The notes beneath the pieces were generated by a model that was not told where the DNA came from, did no database searches, and saw only the letters and a program-made list of their open reading frames with translations. Below are positions 40,318-52,402 of a stretch of 64,000 nt of DNA, piece after piece. The DNA is from Apostichopus japonicus (taxonomy: Eukaryota > Echinodermata > Holothuroidea > Aspidochirotida > Stichopodidae): contig NC_092569.1 in NCBI RefSeq assembly GCF_037975245.1, forward strand, positions 26,467,168 through 26,531,167. The letters are read 5' to 3'. Positions within the stretch are counted from its first letter, which is position 1. Each line of letters opens with the position of its first letter. The position numbers were made by a program, and so were the translations under genes.

Positions 40318-40440
40318 TAGATGCAACTTGCAAGGCCTCAGAAGTGCTGTTTCCGGCAATCTGAGAGGCATATTTTGCCAAAAATTTTCTTGTACGCTAC
40401 GCGCCAACCGATGGTGGCGCTCCGCTTAAATAGTGTCACA
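40318..40440 (+). repeat. Dispersed repeat with GCGCCAAC...GGTGGCGC palindrome, copy 1
   Basis: The sequence TTCTTGTACGCTACGCGCC followed by a short palindrome and CGCTCCGCTTAAATAG recurs at about 42440-42555 (opposite strand), 52772-52890 and 53436-53522. It is a family of short interspersed elements or the ends of a DNA transposon. The open frame starting at 40321 is part of this repeat. Confidence 0.75.
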
Positions 40441-40710
40441 GTAACTTTTGGGCACAAAAATTTCTGCCCCTCCAAACTGAAATGGTCCCATAAGCCTATC
40501 ATTACTGTAGTATTCAAAGCTTATTTCATTGCTATTTGTAAGATCTCTATTCAACACTGGAAGTGATAAATTACTACCAACATGTACAGTATTGTACAGC
40601 AAAGCAATATCGTAATTGCTCAGATCATCATCAAAAGTCTAATCTAAATTGCTCCCCAAAAACATATTCTCTAATTCGAAATTGTATGTAATTAAGTATG
40701 TAATTCTCAC

Positions 40711-40784
40711 CTCATTAGAAGGATCATGAGGACAATCACCACCAGTAGTGGTTTGCTTTGGGGTGGTCTCCACTGATTTGCTGG
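40711..40784 (-). CDS. FReD gene, Thr-rich stalk exon (intact copy)
   Basis: The acceptor ACGATAG leads to CC AGC AAA (phase 1 in), and the exon ends AAT GAG followed by GTGAGA (phase 0 out). It reads ASKSVETTPKQTTTGGD and then CPHDPSNE: a short Thr-rich spacer with one Cys, likely O-glycosylated and placed just before the FReD. The phases fit the exon at 46865-46942 upstream and the FReD exon at 38460-38588 downstream. It is homologous to the damaged copies at 45972-46057 and 41848-43581 (shared GTGGAGACCAC and CAAAC.ACTA). It is too short for an open-frame search and rests on splice phase plus homology. Confidence 0.72.
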
Positions 40785-41847
40785 CTATCGTTAGGTTAAA
40801 ACAAGAAAACAAAAAGAAAATATCTAATTTTGCTAAGTCTTTACATCAGGTACAATAATTTAGTGATATACAATCATGCTTTACTATCTAGGTGTGCTCA
40901 AATTTGAAGTACTTCAGACAGATATTTTTAGAGATCAATTCAGATAAATACATACATCCACGTCAGGAGTAAGGCAACAGTAATATTGCTTGTCCATGCA
41001 TACCAAAAGCCTACATGTATGTATGCCTCATGGCTTGTCTACCGTGCCAGCGTATATTGACAAATTCTACCAACAATTCCAAGTATTATGGTATAATACG
41101 GTAAACTAGGGATGGTTAGGGCATTAACTGTTCTTTGATAGGATAGATTTGATGAAACTCTCGCTGATTTTGCTATCCTGCAGCTATGTGATTTTCATTG
41201 ATGGTTTGACCACATTCCCCCAGAAATAGAGAGAATTATACTTGCAAAGGTCGGGAGAATCTAACTGCTCGAAACAAGGAAAAAGTTCCTTAACTTACTT
41301 ACGGCATGTGTTGAAGTTTACGCCATGGTTCCCCTGAACAGTTGTATGTTCAGAATTTTTCAGACACTTTTGTGGGGAGAGGGTCTGAAGAAACAAAACT
41401 GATGTTTACTCGATCACATGGCAATTTTGGCGGTTTCGGCTTTGTAGATTATAATTGGGATTGAAAAAGTGGTTACAATTCGACTAACGCGGACAGCGAC
41501 TACAGTGTTTATCACTGCAACTACATATGTATAACCATTGAGCCATTTATAGCTCCTTGTATAACACAGTAGGCGACTTACTGTAAGGGAAACAGGGAGT
41601 TAATTACCGTACACCAACAAAACAAGAGGCCAATCTACTGTCTTTGCGTGAAGTCAGGGTGGTATGGTGATTACAGTGAACCAATGCATAGCTCTGTATC
41701 TAAATTATTATACTGTAGGTCTAACAATACAGGCTAACCATATATTTTACAATTTGGCAATGGTCGCAAAGAAAGAAGCTCAGGTGTACTTGTAAGCATG
41801 AATCCTTCCTTCTTCCCTTGCATACCTAACATCTACATTTACTGTAC
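40785..41847. other. FReD intron
   Basis: No exon is recognised. From about 41761 the sequence matches about 45890 onward, the flank of the duplicated stalk exon. Confidence 0.5.
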
Positions 41848-43581
41848 CTTCCCTGACAGTCGAGCCAGATGCATCACCACCAAGGGCGGCGGAAGCACTT
41901 TTAATCTGGGGGGGCACCGACGTCGAAGGGCACTTTGCAGAAATTTGATTGGACTGATGCAGTCAAATTTTTATTACCCTTTATAACTCTTATTGTATTA
42001 TCTTATTTGCGTATACACATCACTCCATCAACGCCCCCTCCCCCACCCTCAAGGAAAAAATGCATACTAGCACTGCAATATCCAATTTGCAAATTGGGAA
42101 ACAAGGAACAAGTTTTCTTTCGAGACAAAATGAGGTGGAATCATTATAAAGTCCCTGCACACGCGATCGATAAATGCATGAAAGCAAATGAAATACGTCA
42201 AAATACGAAAGGATGGGGTACGTCATGGGATATTAAACTATACTCATTAGTCATAGTAGGCTATAAATGGCTTCTGCTTATTATAAAGTTACAATGTAAT
42301 ATAGCAATGCAATTTTGGAAATGCATTCGAATTTTTTTTTGAAATTGAATATGCATAATGGCACTCACCAGAATGTTAGAAGCAGTTGCGGAGCTAGGGG
42401 TAATGATCAGGGGGTCGATAATGGTCCGTAGGGGCGCTTTTGACACTATCTAAACGGAGCGCCACCACAGGTTGGCGCGGAGCGTACAGAAAATTTTTGA
42501 GTAAAGATACTCCCCAGATCGCCGGAAATGACCCTTTCCGGGCCTAGCTAATTTGCAGATAAACGAAGAATACATAGGTGTCATCGCCATTTTGTCAGAA
42601 AATTACACCAACAAAACGTGACAAATGTCAATTAGGTAGATGAGAGCGCAATTAAAAAGTCAATAATCGCGAATAAGTAAAAAGTGGTAAAAAGCTGAAA
42701 AGCGCACAAGCAGTCCATTTGAGTCCGTCAGGGGGGCATCCGCCCCCTGACTGTATTGACGCTCCGCCACTGGTTACAAACCTTGTGGTAGTAAACATTT
42801 AAAACTTCCCGAAATATTTCATTCGACGTGGGTTTCGCTTTGTAAACTCTTTAGCGATGTCCCGCTCATTGGTGCCAGTAGGTATATGTGTATTAGGCAG
42901 AGAACATTCGGAATAGCCAGGCGAATGTCATTGTGGTCAGACAGGAGAGATACTAAAAATGTTTTTTCCATTCGAAATAGCTTTGAGTTTGACCCACAGA
43001 AATTCATTAATAGTTCTAAATTAGGATTAGATCTCTGAAATATCGCTGACCTAATAAGGTGATCGAGAGTACAATTTTTATGAAGAAAAAGGGCACATTT
43101 TTAACCTGAGGAAAAGTGGGGGCACGTGCCCCCTGTGCCCCCCCCCCCCGGTTCCGCCGCCCTTGGTTACAATTATAGCCAGTAATTGTCTTTGATATGA
43201 ACTGTAGCTAGTAAATGTTTATCGAAAAGGCTGTTTTTGGAACTTGGAACGCCGATCGTGACAACAACAGGCAACAAAGTGCTGCAGCTCTATACATATA
43301 AAGTCTGTTAATCAACGATAGGCCCGGGCCTACAGTGCTACATACTGGCTACGCCCCTGATAGTTCTAAATTAGGATTAGATCTCTTACTGAAATATCGC
43401 TGACCTAATAAGGTGATCAAGGGTACAATTTTTATGTAGAAAAAGGGCACATTTTTAACCTGACGAAAAGTGGGGGGGCACGTGCCCCCTGTGCCCCCCC
43501 CCCGGTTCCGCCGCCCTTGATCACCACTAGTAGTTTGCATTGGTGTGGTGTCCTCAAGTTTGCTTGAGTACAGATTGGTAG
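41848..43581 (-). pseudogene. Stalk exon split by a transposon
   Basis: Joining 43581-43520 to 41872-41848 (one copy of the 8-bp target duplication kept) gives an 87-nt exon homologous to 45972-46057. The acceptor is CTGATAG and the donor GTACAG. Before the insertion the frame was open and symmetric (phase 1 in, phase 1 out): Thr/Ser-rich, ending STVRE, so it could be included or skipped freely. The 1.64-kb insertion now separates the two halves. Part of the exon runs into the element in one frame (the QTTSGDQG reading), but this is chance read-through. Confidence 0.8.
41881..43519. mobile_element. hAT-like insertion (8-bp TSD, 14-bp TIR) in a stalk exon
   Basis: The ends are CAAGGGCGGCGGAA and its reverse complement TTCCGCCGCCCTTG. 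The direct repeat ATCACCAC (41873-41880 and 43520-43527) flanks the element. An 8-bp duplication and CA...TG ends are typical of hAT elements. Inside, a second right terminus occurs at about 43152-43166, and about 43010-43166 is repeated at 43360-43519, so the insertion is a nest or carries an end duplication. It also holds an antisense copy of the dispersed repeat (about 42440-42555). The 135-residue frame at 41935-42342 does not resemble a transposase. Confidence 0.85.
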
Positions 43582-45318
43582 CTATCAGTAGGTCAAAATA
43601 AATGTGACAGGAAATAAAATATTGATTTAGAGGTTTAAAAACTGTTACTGTATTGGAAAGGTGAAAGAGCAGGTTTGTGGCCTGTTGGATAATGACATGA
43701 AAGTTTATCTACATACCAGTACAGCTGTCTAGACATTGAACAGTTTTAACCAATGCAAAGTTATAAATGGAGAAATTAGTTTGAATGACACAAGTGACCT
43801 AACTTAATGAGGACGTCTTCACTCATCATTACATGATGTAGTTCAAATGTGCAGGGGTCAGTTGAAAGACAATATGATTCTTAACCACTATTGAAAATTG
43901 GTTCATAACAGCTGAGTTGGGTCAAGTCACGTACGTCAGTCGGGTCATGTCGGTCAGTGTGGTCATTGTCGGTCAGTCGGGTCACTTCAGTTAGTCGGGG
44001 CAGTGAGCAGCTAGCTTAACTCCTTATTATAGACAATTTTCCTGTCATATCATTGTCCCTTGGGGAAACTATTTACACATTGTAATTACTTAAAATCTGT
44101 TCATTTTTGTCAAGAGGGACCCAAGTATTGACAGATAGGTATTGAAATGATTTTTTAATTTTTATAATTTTTTCTTTAAAATTAAGCTAATTAGATATGT
44201 AAATATGCAAATGAGGTTATGATACAAACACTGTATATACTTTTTTTGCCCATTTGAAATTATTTTGATGAAATCTGCTGGACTTTTGATAGTTTGATGA
44301 GTTCAAGACATGTTATTTTATAAGTAAAATATAATTTGATGTTTGAATGTGAGGAATATGACTGATTTGTCCTCCTCTACTTGACCTGTATGTATTCTGT
44401 AATACAATGTTAATCAAGCGTAACGGCAAGTCATATATACCTATTGCGCTACGACAGTACATGCGTACACAATACATAGTACATACAGTGTGCAACAGTG
44501 CGGCTTACCATATCATGATTTCACCGTCAGAATCTTCTTCCTCCAACGGCTGGATGGTCAAATTGCCCATAAAAAGAAGGTCTAACGCCTCTTAGAAGTA
44601 TTTAGCCATGATAATATGTGCTAAATAGTTACCGTTTCAATTACGTGAGTGATTGCATTGACCCTAACTACACGAAGCATATCAAATGTGGTTGACCGAA
44701 ATTCTATACCTTAGAAATGCTCGAGTTGAATTGCTAGGGATTACTCACAAAGTGTAGGCGCTATTGCTAAATCGTTTCTATGTAGACAGGCGTTTCAGTG
44801 TGGCGCTTCTGGAGAGCTAAAAATCTACTCTGTAGGGTGAGGCATTCTGGAGAAATATTTTCGGAAATCTTACAGTGTTTTGGCCCTAAACTTAGACCGA
44901 AAAATGTCATTTTTGACATATTTTCCACAAATATAGAGCCATCTCTCTACATATGCCTGTGAGGCTCCTGATTTGATTCCTTGTATGTATTAGCTAGTTG
45001 TTTGAGATACGGTCAGTTGACTTGAAAGTTTTCACTGTCAAAACAACCGGTTTTTTTTATGTAAACAAATCTTTGAAGACAAAAAAAAAGTCCATGTGGC
45101 CCCCTCGGAAAAATGTTGTTTATTGATGCAGGCTGTCTGATGTGCAAAATAAAGCTATAGGAAGCTCCCTAGTGTATTCCTATCTCGAGTAATGATTTTC
45201 TAAACACATGGGGGTTTCAGTGCTAGAATTTGTACAGACATGGCTTTAGGTACAGAATTAATGTTGATATGTTGTAGACTATTTAAACATGTATATATTT
45301 CTATCAGTCAAGGTTGTA
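43582..45318. other. FReD intron
   Basis: No exon is found. A short loose tandem repeat of GGTCAGTCGGGTCA type lies at about 43915-44000. The frames at 44313 and 44407 are unrecognised. The rest is AT-rich unique sequence as far as can be judged. Confidence 0.5.
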
Positions 45319-45584
45319 CCCAGCAAACACAAAGCGTTATCATAACATTTTTAAAAGAGCCTCTAAAATATGTTTTTATAACGTTTAATGTGGTGTTATA
45401 AAAAACGTCCACATAACGTGTTTATGAGATATTAATGTTATATTAATGTTTTAAGAAAAATTGTTTTGAAATAATAGCCTGAAAACGTTTTTGTGACATA
45501 TTTATTACACCACAAATAACGTTATCAAAACAAAAAGACGAAACGTTTTAATAACGTTTTAAAAACGTTTTTGTGTTTGCTGGG
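45319..45584. mobile_element. 266-bp MITE with CCCAGCAAACAC termini
   Basis: The ends are inverted repeats (CCCAGCAAACACAAA ... TTTTTGTGTTTGCTGGG) and the interior is unusually rich in AACGTT, which occurs singly and in overlapping series on both halves. No convincing target duplication is visible. No coding capacity. Similar CCCAGCAAACA-ended elements are widespread in animal genomes; the superfamily is not determined. Confidence 0.75.
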
Positions 45585-45971
45585 ATAATTCAATTGCACA
45601 GTGGTAATCATCTGAGTGTCATTAATTTAAGTGGCTGGACTATGTAGTCTAACATGCAGAGACCATTGTTAAGACAGCTCATGTCGAAATGCAATACAAA
45701 AACACGATAAAACACATGTACAATGTTGTGGCCTCTAATAATACGTAGTGAAACTTACAAGGAGTTAGAGTTTGTCATGGCAAAAATGGTGCTTAATAAA
45801 GACAACAAGGATGCCATGCTGTTTTAATAAACACATTTCAGATCCAAAAAGTGTAACACAATTCAATTAAAGACACTGTGGCAATGGTTTCAAAGAAAGA
45901 GGCTCAGGTGAACTAGTAAGCATGAATCCTCCCTTCTTCCCTTGCATACCTAACATCTACATTTACTGTAC
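45585..45971. other. FReD intron, start of duplicated block
   Basis: Unique-looking until about 45890, where the flank shared with 41761 onward begins (for example AAGCATGAATCC and CCCTTGCATACCTAAC). Confidence 0.6.
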
Positions 45972-46057
45972 CTTCCCTGACAGTCGAGCCAGTTGTTTCA
46001 CTGCTAGTAGTTTGCATTTTAGTGGTCTCCACAGTTTGCTTGAGTACATATTGGTAG
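45972..46057 (-). pseudogene. Stalk exon copy with a one-base deletion
   Basis: The splice signals match those of the split copy (acceptor CTGATAG, donor GTACAG), but the exon is 86 nt instead of 87. The missing base lies in AAACTGTGG, where the intact stalk exon has AAATCAGTGG. Entered in phase 1, the frame stays open but changes and leaves in phase 0, which does not fit the next exon. Downstream of the deletion the ancestral Thr-rich frame (ETTKMQTTSSETTGSTVRE) is still readable. It is probably skipped; an assembly error in one base would restore it. Confidence 0.65.
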
Positions 46058-46864
46058 CTATCAGTAGGTCAAAATACAGGCCATAAGTTTGTCTCAAGAA
46101 GAGATGATTTTTACCATGAATTAGCAAAGACAGTACAAATTAGGCCTAGGTGTTCAGTGTGTACGTCTGAAAGGTACAACATAATATGATCACAAACGAG
46201 TATATGTGCTTAAAGTGATGCAAAGGAGAAGCAATGTTGTGGCCTCAAATGATATGAAGAATGACTTACAAGGTGTATAGATGTTTGTCAAGGCAAAAAT
46301 GTGATCTAATAATATCAACCAAGGATACAATGTTGTTTATATGAAGTCAAAGAACATGTTTTGGTCCAAAATATTAACATTTAAGCCAGCACTGAGGAAG
46401 CAATGTCATCATCAATTTAGCTTTAACTGCGTTTTCCATAGCTTTTAAAGCGTACCTATATCTTATATAGCCAACCACCTTGGAAATTGAATAGCCAGAA
46501 ACATCACAGTACTAGACAAAAACTGTTTCCTTTTACTATAACTTTTCAAGATTAAAGGTCTGTTCGAAGTCATCCTTTCACTGACCCAACAGTCTTTCGT
46601 AGTTTTTGATATTTTCCTTACATCATTATGATTTAACGTCGTCACAAAAAAAAAAAAACCCTTTTCATCCTGAACTAACCTTATCAGATCAACCTCCAAA
46701 GGTGTAAACAACATTTCGATAAAGGCAACTAGGCAGTTGGTTTGAGGGAAACTTGTCTCAAAAGAAGCTCATGTGAGCTTGTAAAAGCCTTCAATAATCT
46801 GTTACCTACAACTTCAAAACTTTTATTTTACCTCAACTTAAACGTATATAATCACCGACATTAC
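46058..46864. other. FReD intron
   Basis: Nothing recognised. The minus-strand frame at 46463-46714 contains a poly(A)/poly(T) run and no domain. Confidence 0.5.
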
Positions 46865-46942
46865 CTTGCTCTTCGTTTGATTCGGAAGTCCCGTATTGAC
46901 GGTTCGTGCATTTAAAGTGCCCCCGAACTCGAGAATCGTCAG
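46865..46942 (-). CDS. FReD gene, second exon (N-terminal linker)
   Basis: The acceptor ATCTAAACAG leads to CT GAC GAT (phase 1 in), and the exon ends CAA G followed by GTAATG (phase 1 out); 78 nt. It reads ADDSRVRGHFKCTNRQYG and then TSESNEEQ: charged and polar, with one Cys and no recognised domain. It joins in phase to the signal-peptide exon and to the stalk exons. The single Cys could serve in chain pairing, but that is inference. Confidence 0.65.
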
Positions 46943-49145
46943 CTGTTTAGATGAAACAAAACCAAAACTGAAAGTGACGATGTGAGGGAGATTTTAATTT
47001 GGCCGCAAACTTCATCAGAATACTAAGAAAATTTCGCTCAAAAAACAGATGAACAAGCTGACATCCAAATGTGTGGTAGATGACATCAACACTTTCACTT
47101 TAAAAACGATCGAACCTGATCAGTTTTCCACTAAACAAAATGATTCATAGTACTCAGACTTTTAAACCAACACATCAAAAGCATAGACTATGACCATATA
47201 TAATTGATAAACATGACTTTTCGCTCCCAAGTTGTCGTATTGTAAATCTGTGATGTCATAATGATACCTCTAGGATCTAAAATCTGTTACTTTCTTTTTG
47301 TTTTTCTTTCCATATTTCAAGGTCAATTGTTAACAGTGGTGACACTGAACCTGAAATACCATCATTACAGGTACAGGTCATGTTAAGAGGCTTTCCAATA
47401 CTTAAATCAATAGTCCGGGTCAAAATTGAAATTTGATATGTGTTTTTAATATATTTTTCAGTCTATTGATATGAACTTGGACTGGATAGGGTTACTAGTT
47501 TGTCTAAAGGAGATGTGAAGTTTATAAAATACCAATACCTATATGGTAAATTCACATTATGGATGCATCCAATTGGGAAGTATGAAATTAGAGGTTAATT
47601 TTAAGGAAAACAAAACATTATTTATCAGTGTGCAACAATGACGTCACACCTCCTTGCTCCAAGTTCACTTTTGGTACGAAAGGTGGCAACTTCAACTGTC
47701 AATATCTCAAAAACGGTACACAGGAATTGAATGCAAATTTCACAAGAATGCTTAGATTATGTTCCTCTTTAACTAAATCTACATGATATCTCCCAAGAGG
47801 GATGATATTTTCTTGGCCGTCTGGGGGTATTTTTTCATGACTTTCACAGTATCTCTATCACATATGACATACATATTTATCATGATGATTGAGTTTGTGT
47901 CTACTTTTGTAAACTGTGCTGATTTTATGCATATTATTTGTCCTGTGAAATTGGACACTGAAACTTTGTATTTTGTAATGAAGTTTATATGCTTGAATAC
48001 TTTACAAAGGTACCGTAGCATCAGAAGAACCACGTACATCGTAGATTCCAAAATTGTGAGGTGCCTTTGTATATGAATGGTACGCGTTTGTGTGACAAAC
48101 TAGTCAGACAAATTTAATTGAGTTGTTCATACTTGCCAGTTAAATATAACACATGGTGAAAGAACACACTACATACAAACAGGTCAGTTTCTATGATGTT
48201 ATGCATATACTGCAATATGGTGACATTTGTTTATTGAATTCAACATTAATTTGTGACATTGGCCACAAATTGCTGACATTCCCTGAGTCACAAAAAACCA
48301 TTCTCTGCTCAGGGAAATGTGGACCTTTGAAAATGAGGGATGGGGCGGGGAGGGTGAGGGATGTGCACTCACCCATTACACTCTCTCTATATGGGCCTAA
48401 CAAAGGTGATGTCCATTCAAAAATAGTAATCTGAGGTTTGAAAAGCAACTGGTTGATTTGTTAACCAAATTTAAACAGATGAACTCAATATTACTAACAT
48501 AAACTTAAACTGAAATATGGCAACATTTCTCTATTTCTTAGAGCCTGACTGTGCATAAATTTGATCAAAATTAACAATCTAAATAATATTTTTTGGTACT
48601 TTTTTTTGTAACACTCACACATTCATGACAAGGTTTTTTTTGCAAAAGACCTGGCCCATTTGTAGATATCAAGCAAATGAAAAATTCTAACAGCAAACAT
48701 CCAGTTCTGAGTTCCAAAATAGTCACCGACTCACCATGGAGCACATGGCTTGACCTCAACATGGAGCTATATACACAGTGAACAATTTTCTCTAAACTCA
48801 ATGCAAGGGAAACTATTACAAGTCAAGGTTACTGGGGGAACATAGAGAGAGAGAGAGACTTTATGGAATGGTGCTGGCATGGTAATTGAGTTGAACATGT
48901 AAACAGAGCAAATTACCTGTACATACTTGTTTTAAAGTTCAGTAATGAACCGAAAGGTCAATACATGTTCTACGTACCAATGCATGCATCCGATTAATGT
49001 ATTGATAATCGACCAAAACTATAACAAAGACTGGACACCTTGCTTTAGCTTACATTTTTCATTTGCATGTAGTCAAGTACTTTTTTCCCCAAATTATCAA
49101 GTTCAAGGTATATTGGTGATAGCATTCGTACAGTGTATGACATTA
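46943..49145. other. First FReD intron, distal part
   Basis: Open frames at 47779-48076 (both strands) and 48153-48448 (both strands) overlap each other antisense and resemble no family I can name. A short GAGAGA run lies near 48848. No splice-bounded exon in the right phase was found. Confidence 0.45.
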
Positions 49146-50875
49146 TTAGAAGAAGACCAAACGCCAGGGATTTTTTGAGGGGATTGATTTTGAAAAGGCT
49201 TTTGATAGTATTTCGATTAGGTTCATTAGAAATGTACTCCTCCTTTTTAAGTTCGGTCCTCCATAATCCAGTGGTTTGATACTTTTTATAGTGATATTTA
49301 TTTCCTCTGTTCTTGTAAATGGTATTTCATTTCTATTGATCGTGGTTGCAGACAAGGAGACCCTTTGTCTCCATATCTCTTTATTTTAAGTGTAGAATGA
49401 TTGAGCATTCTTATTAATAATGATAATTCTATCCAGGGTATTGATATAGGAGGAAGCTGTTATAAACTAGTTCAGTATGCTGATGAATCAACCTTTTTCA
49501 TGCACGGGATGAAATATCTTTTATTAATATTATGAAACAGCTCGATTATTTTGGTTCTTTGTCTGGGCTAAAAATAAAGCCTAGCAAGTCTCTTCTTGTT
49601 GGGTTGGGGAGTTGAAAGGGTCTTTGTTTCCTTTCAATAAAAAATATCATATCTGTTGGAATAAAGATGATGATTTTACACTATTGGGGATTGTGTTTAT
49701 AATACTAATCTAACAAGTATGATTAATAACTATGGTAATGCACTGACTAAAGTGTTTAATGCTTTAGAGATTTGGGCTAAACGTAAATCTTACAGTGCTG
49801 GGTCGCATTACCATTGTTAAATCTTTATTATTGCCTTGTTTTAATTACTATATTATGACGCTCCCATTACCCAGTGCAGAGTACATTAAAAAAGTGCCTT
49901 CCATGTTTTTCCGTTTTGTGTGGAAAATAACCAGACCGTATAAGTCGAAGACAATTAATACAAGGATATCCCGATGGGGGATTGAAAATGGTAGTTTTTG
50001 TAAACAATGTATTGCTCTTAAGATCTTTACGTTTGGTCGTTTGTTGAAGAGCAAGAGCTCTAGTTTTGTCTGCTGTATTTTACGTAGGTACAATATAAGT
50101 ATTGACTCTTTCATTGATAATGGGGATTTTTATGTAAAGTTAGTGAGTTCAAAATCTGTTATCCTTTTTGAAAGAACCATTTTTTGAAACTACACATAAT
50201 TTTATTCATGATGTTTTCTCTACTATTTACAATGATACTACTATGTTAACATTGCCAATTTGGAATAGCAGTTTATTTAAAGTTGGAAATAGCCCAGTAT
50301 ATTACAAGCGTTGGTATGACAAGGGTATACGTTTTATTGGCGATTTGATTAGTAATGGTACTTTTTATAATTTGATAATTTTACTCAAGAGTTTAACATA
50401 TCAACCAATGTTTTGGAGTATTATGAGCTCTATTTAGGAAAAAATGGAAGGGTTTATCCAATGATATAATTGTAAGGGTTATTTTTCCTAATAATAGTTA
50501 TATAAATACTCTGCATGCAAGTGGTTATTTTTGTTCTAAAGCAGTTTACAATAGATTGCTGGAGTTTTCAGGTGATGAGCACAAATCCTATATTAAGTGG
50601 TACCAGACTATTGATATCAGTAAAAAGGATTGGTCTTTTTATTGTTTTGTCCCTTTTCGGTGTTCGAGTGACGTTAAACTTACATGGTTTCAATATAGAC
50701 TGTTGCTAGGAATATTCCAACTAACAAGTATTTGCATTTCATAAAAGTTATCACTTCTGATAATTGTAATATTTGTCAAGAATATACTGAAACCATTGAA
50801 CATATATTTTATGATTGTGCTCACTCGGCTAAGATTTGGAATAATTTACAAAACTTTGCCTAATAATGCAGGTGT
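49146..50875 (+). mobile_element. LINE remnant, reverse transcriptase to C-terminal zinc motif
   Basis: Translation across several frames gives, in order, IDFEKAFDSIS, IDRGCRQGDPLSPYLFIL, a QYADES box in place of the usual YADD, SGLKIKPSKS, and then an LGRITIVKSLLLPCFNYY-type thumb region. At about 50775-50835 follows the C-terminal CNICQEYTETIEHIFYDC motif (Cys-Cys-His-Cys). This order and the 'RxLTllGrI..iKSLllP' block fit an L1/Tx1-like element. Multiple frameshifts and stops, and the altered second catalytic Asp, show that it is dead. The 5' part (endonuclease) is missing. It lies in the first FReD intron on the strand opposite to the gene. Confidence 0.85.
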
Positions 50876-51507
50876 GAATATAATAGTTAGAGATATCTCC
50901 ATAGTGTTATTTTGGTTCAAAGTTCGCTCATGAATTAAATTAAATTATAATATTAATCAAAAGTTACATCTTCAATTGCAAATTACAAACAAATTGATCA
51001 ATACTTTCCCAAAAAACTCTCTGATATTGAAATGGACAAAGCTATAATCACTGTATACAACATATGAATGTTAGATTAATAATTACATTGTAATCATGCT
51101 TTTTTATCGTTCCATCAACTTGTAAGCTACATTCATTGCTCTTGCTCTCTTCATCCTTGTACAACATATAAGTACCAGGTAATACAGGCTGCATATATAC
51201 TGATGGAGCAGGGATGCAGTCCTGAACATAGCTGTAGCACTAATGTCAAGAAATACCAATGTCAAGAAAAATGTGTGAGTTCGCGACCCGCGAGCATGTC
51301 ACAATTTATGTCTCTCAAAATTATACGATTTTTTCAGCCATTTGTTAGTTTTGATTGGAGATTTGCTAGTTACCAGATTGCACAAACGATTCATTTGATT
51401 TAATTGCTTGGTAAATTGAATTTGGAACACATTTTGAAAGGAAACTGTTTCATAGAATTGGAGGTGACTGCGTCTTTCGGCGTAAGTCAGCCCTTCACTA
51501 TACAGAT
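50876..51507. other. Intron sequence between LINE pieces
   Basis: AT-rich, possibly containing the 3' tail of the LINE. No gene is recognised; the frame at 51203-51403 has no family features. Confidence 0.45.
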
Positions 51508-52090
51508 ATGAGTTCTGGTAATTCTAGCCACCGTAGACATGTTAGTATGGAGCAACGGCAGAAAATCAACAACCTGAAGGAGAATAGCATAGAAATAATT
51601 GATTGCTCGTTTAACGCTATTGATGTGATAAATGCTATCTCAAGTGACGTCGGAAGGAAGAACCTTATCGGATTTGTTAAAGTTTCTGGGCAATGAATTG
51701 TCACACTTAAAACGTGAAGGATGCTGAATTGTTACAGGAGTCGGGCTTACAAATTGCGTCGTGATGGGTGTAACAAGATATATATTGACTGTAAGTTTAT
51801 TCAACGTCCCTGTTTTTATTGATGATTCTGAACTAACCGACAAATTAACTGAACTTGGCTGCAAAATTCGATCCGAATGCACCCCTTTAATTCTACAAAG
51901 ACTTTACCAACATCCTAAACGGGACACGATTTGTAACGGCTTGAATTACCAAACAAGGTAAAAAGTCTACCATACACTATTGTTATTGGAGGCATTCATT
52001 AGGGTTTGCAACACTTGCTTGGGAGAGAATCATCTAATGAGAAACTGTCCAAACTATAGATGTAAACAGACACTCCGAATTAAGATGCCC
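51508..52090 (+). mobile_element. LINE ORF1-like (gag) remnant with a zinc knuckle
   Basis: An open segment starts at ATG 51508 and reads into DCSFNAIDVINAISSDVG and GFVKVSGQ, then a TGA where the family usually has Trp. The following IVTLK resembles the start of the RNA-binding part of L1/Tx1-type ORF1 proteins. After a second open piece (51761-51961), the segment near 52007-52050 reads CNTCLGENHLMRNC, a C-x2-C-x4-H-x4-C zinc knuckle. Frame breaks show that it is decayed. It is not contiguous with the RT remnant upstream in the order expected of one element. Confidence 0.6.
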
Positions 52091-52227
52091 AACAATAGAG
52101 TGCTTTAACTTTCATCGCTTTGGCCAAAAGCTTCAACTGCACTGAATATGAAGGAGATTACGAGCAAGGGACCACGGAGGATCAGCAAGACAAATAGACG
52201 ACAAGAGAATCCGATCAAGGGAACAAT

Positions 52228-52402
52228 GATCAGGCGCGTATCCAGGGGGGCGTTGGGGGCGCTCGCCCCCCGGGTAAGAAAAAGAGGAGAGAAAAAAAAG
52301 AGAAGAAAAAAGAGGGGGGAAAAAAGAGGAAGAGGAGAGGAAGGAAGGGAATAGAAAAAGAAGAAAGAGAGAAAAAGGAGAAAAGGAGGGAGTAAAAGAA
52401 AA
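52228..52402. repeat. Transposon-like end and 125-bp polypurine tract
   Basis: GCGCGTATCCAGGGGGG near 52233 resembles the end of a DNA transposon, but no matching opposite end was found. From about 52275 to 52402 the plus strand is almost only A and G. The long Phe/Leu/Ser-rich frames on the minus strand here (52105-52470) come from this composition. Such tracts can form triplex DNA. Confidence 0.7.

Noticed and set aside
41935-42342. 135-residue frame inside the hAT-like insertion, considered as a transposase
   Set aside because: No hAT dimerisation or catalytic motifs, low-complexity Pro/Ser run, and far too short.
47779-48448. Overlapping open frames on both strands (about 90 residues each)
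   Set aside because: Sense and antisense frames of equal length in AT-rich DNA, with no recognised motif and no splice signals in the right phase.
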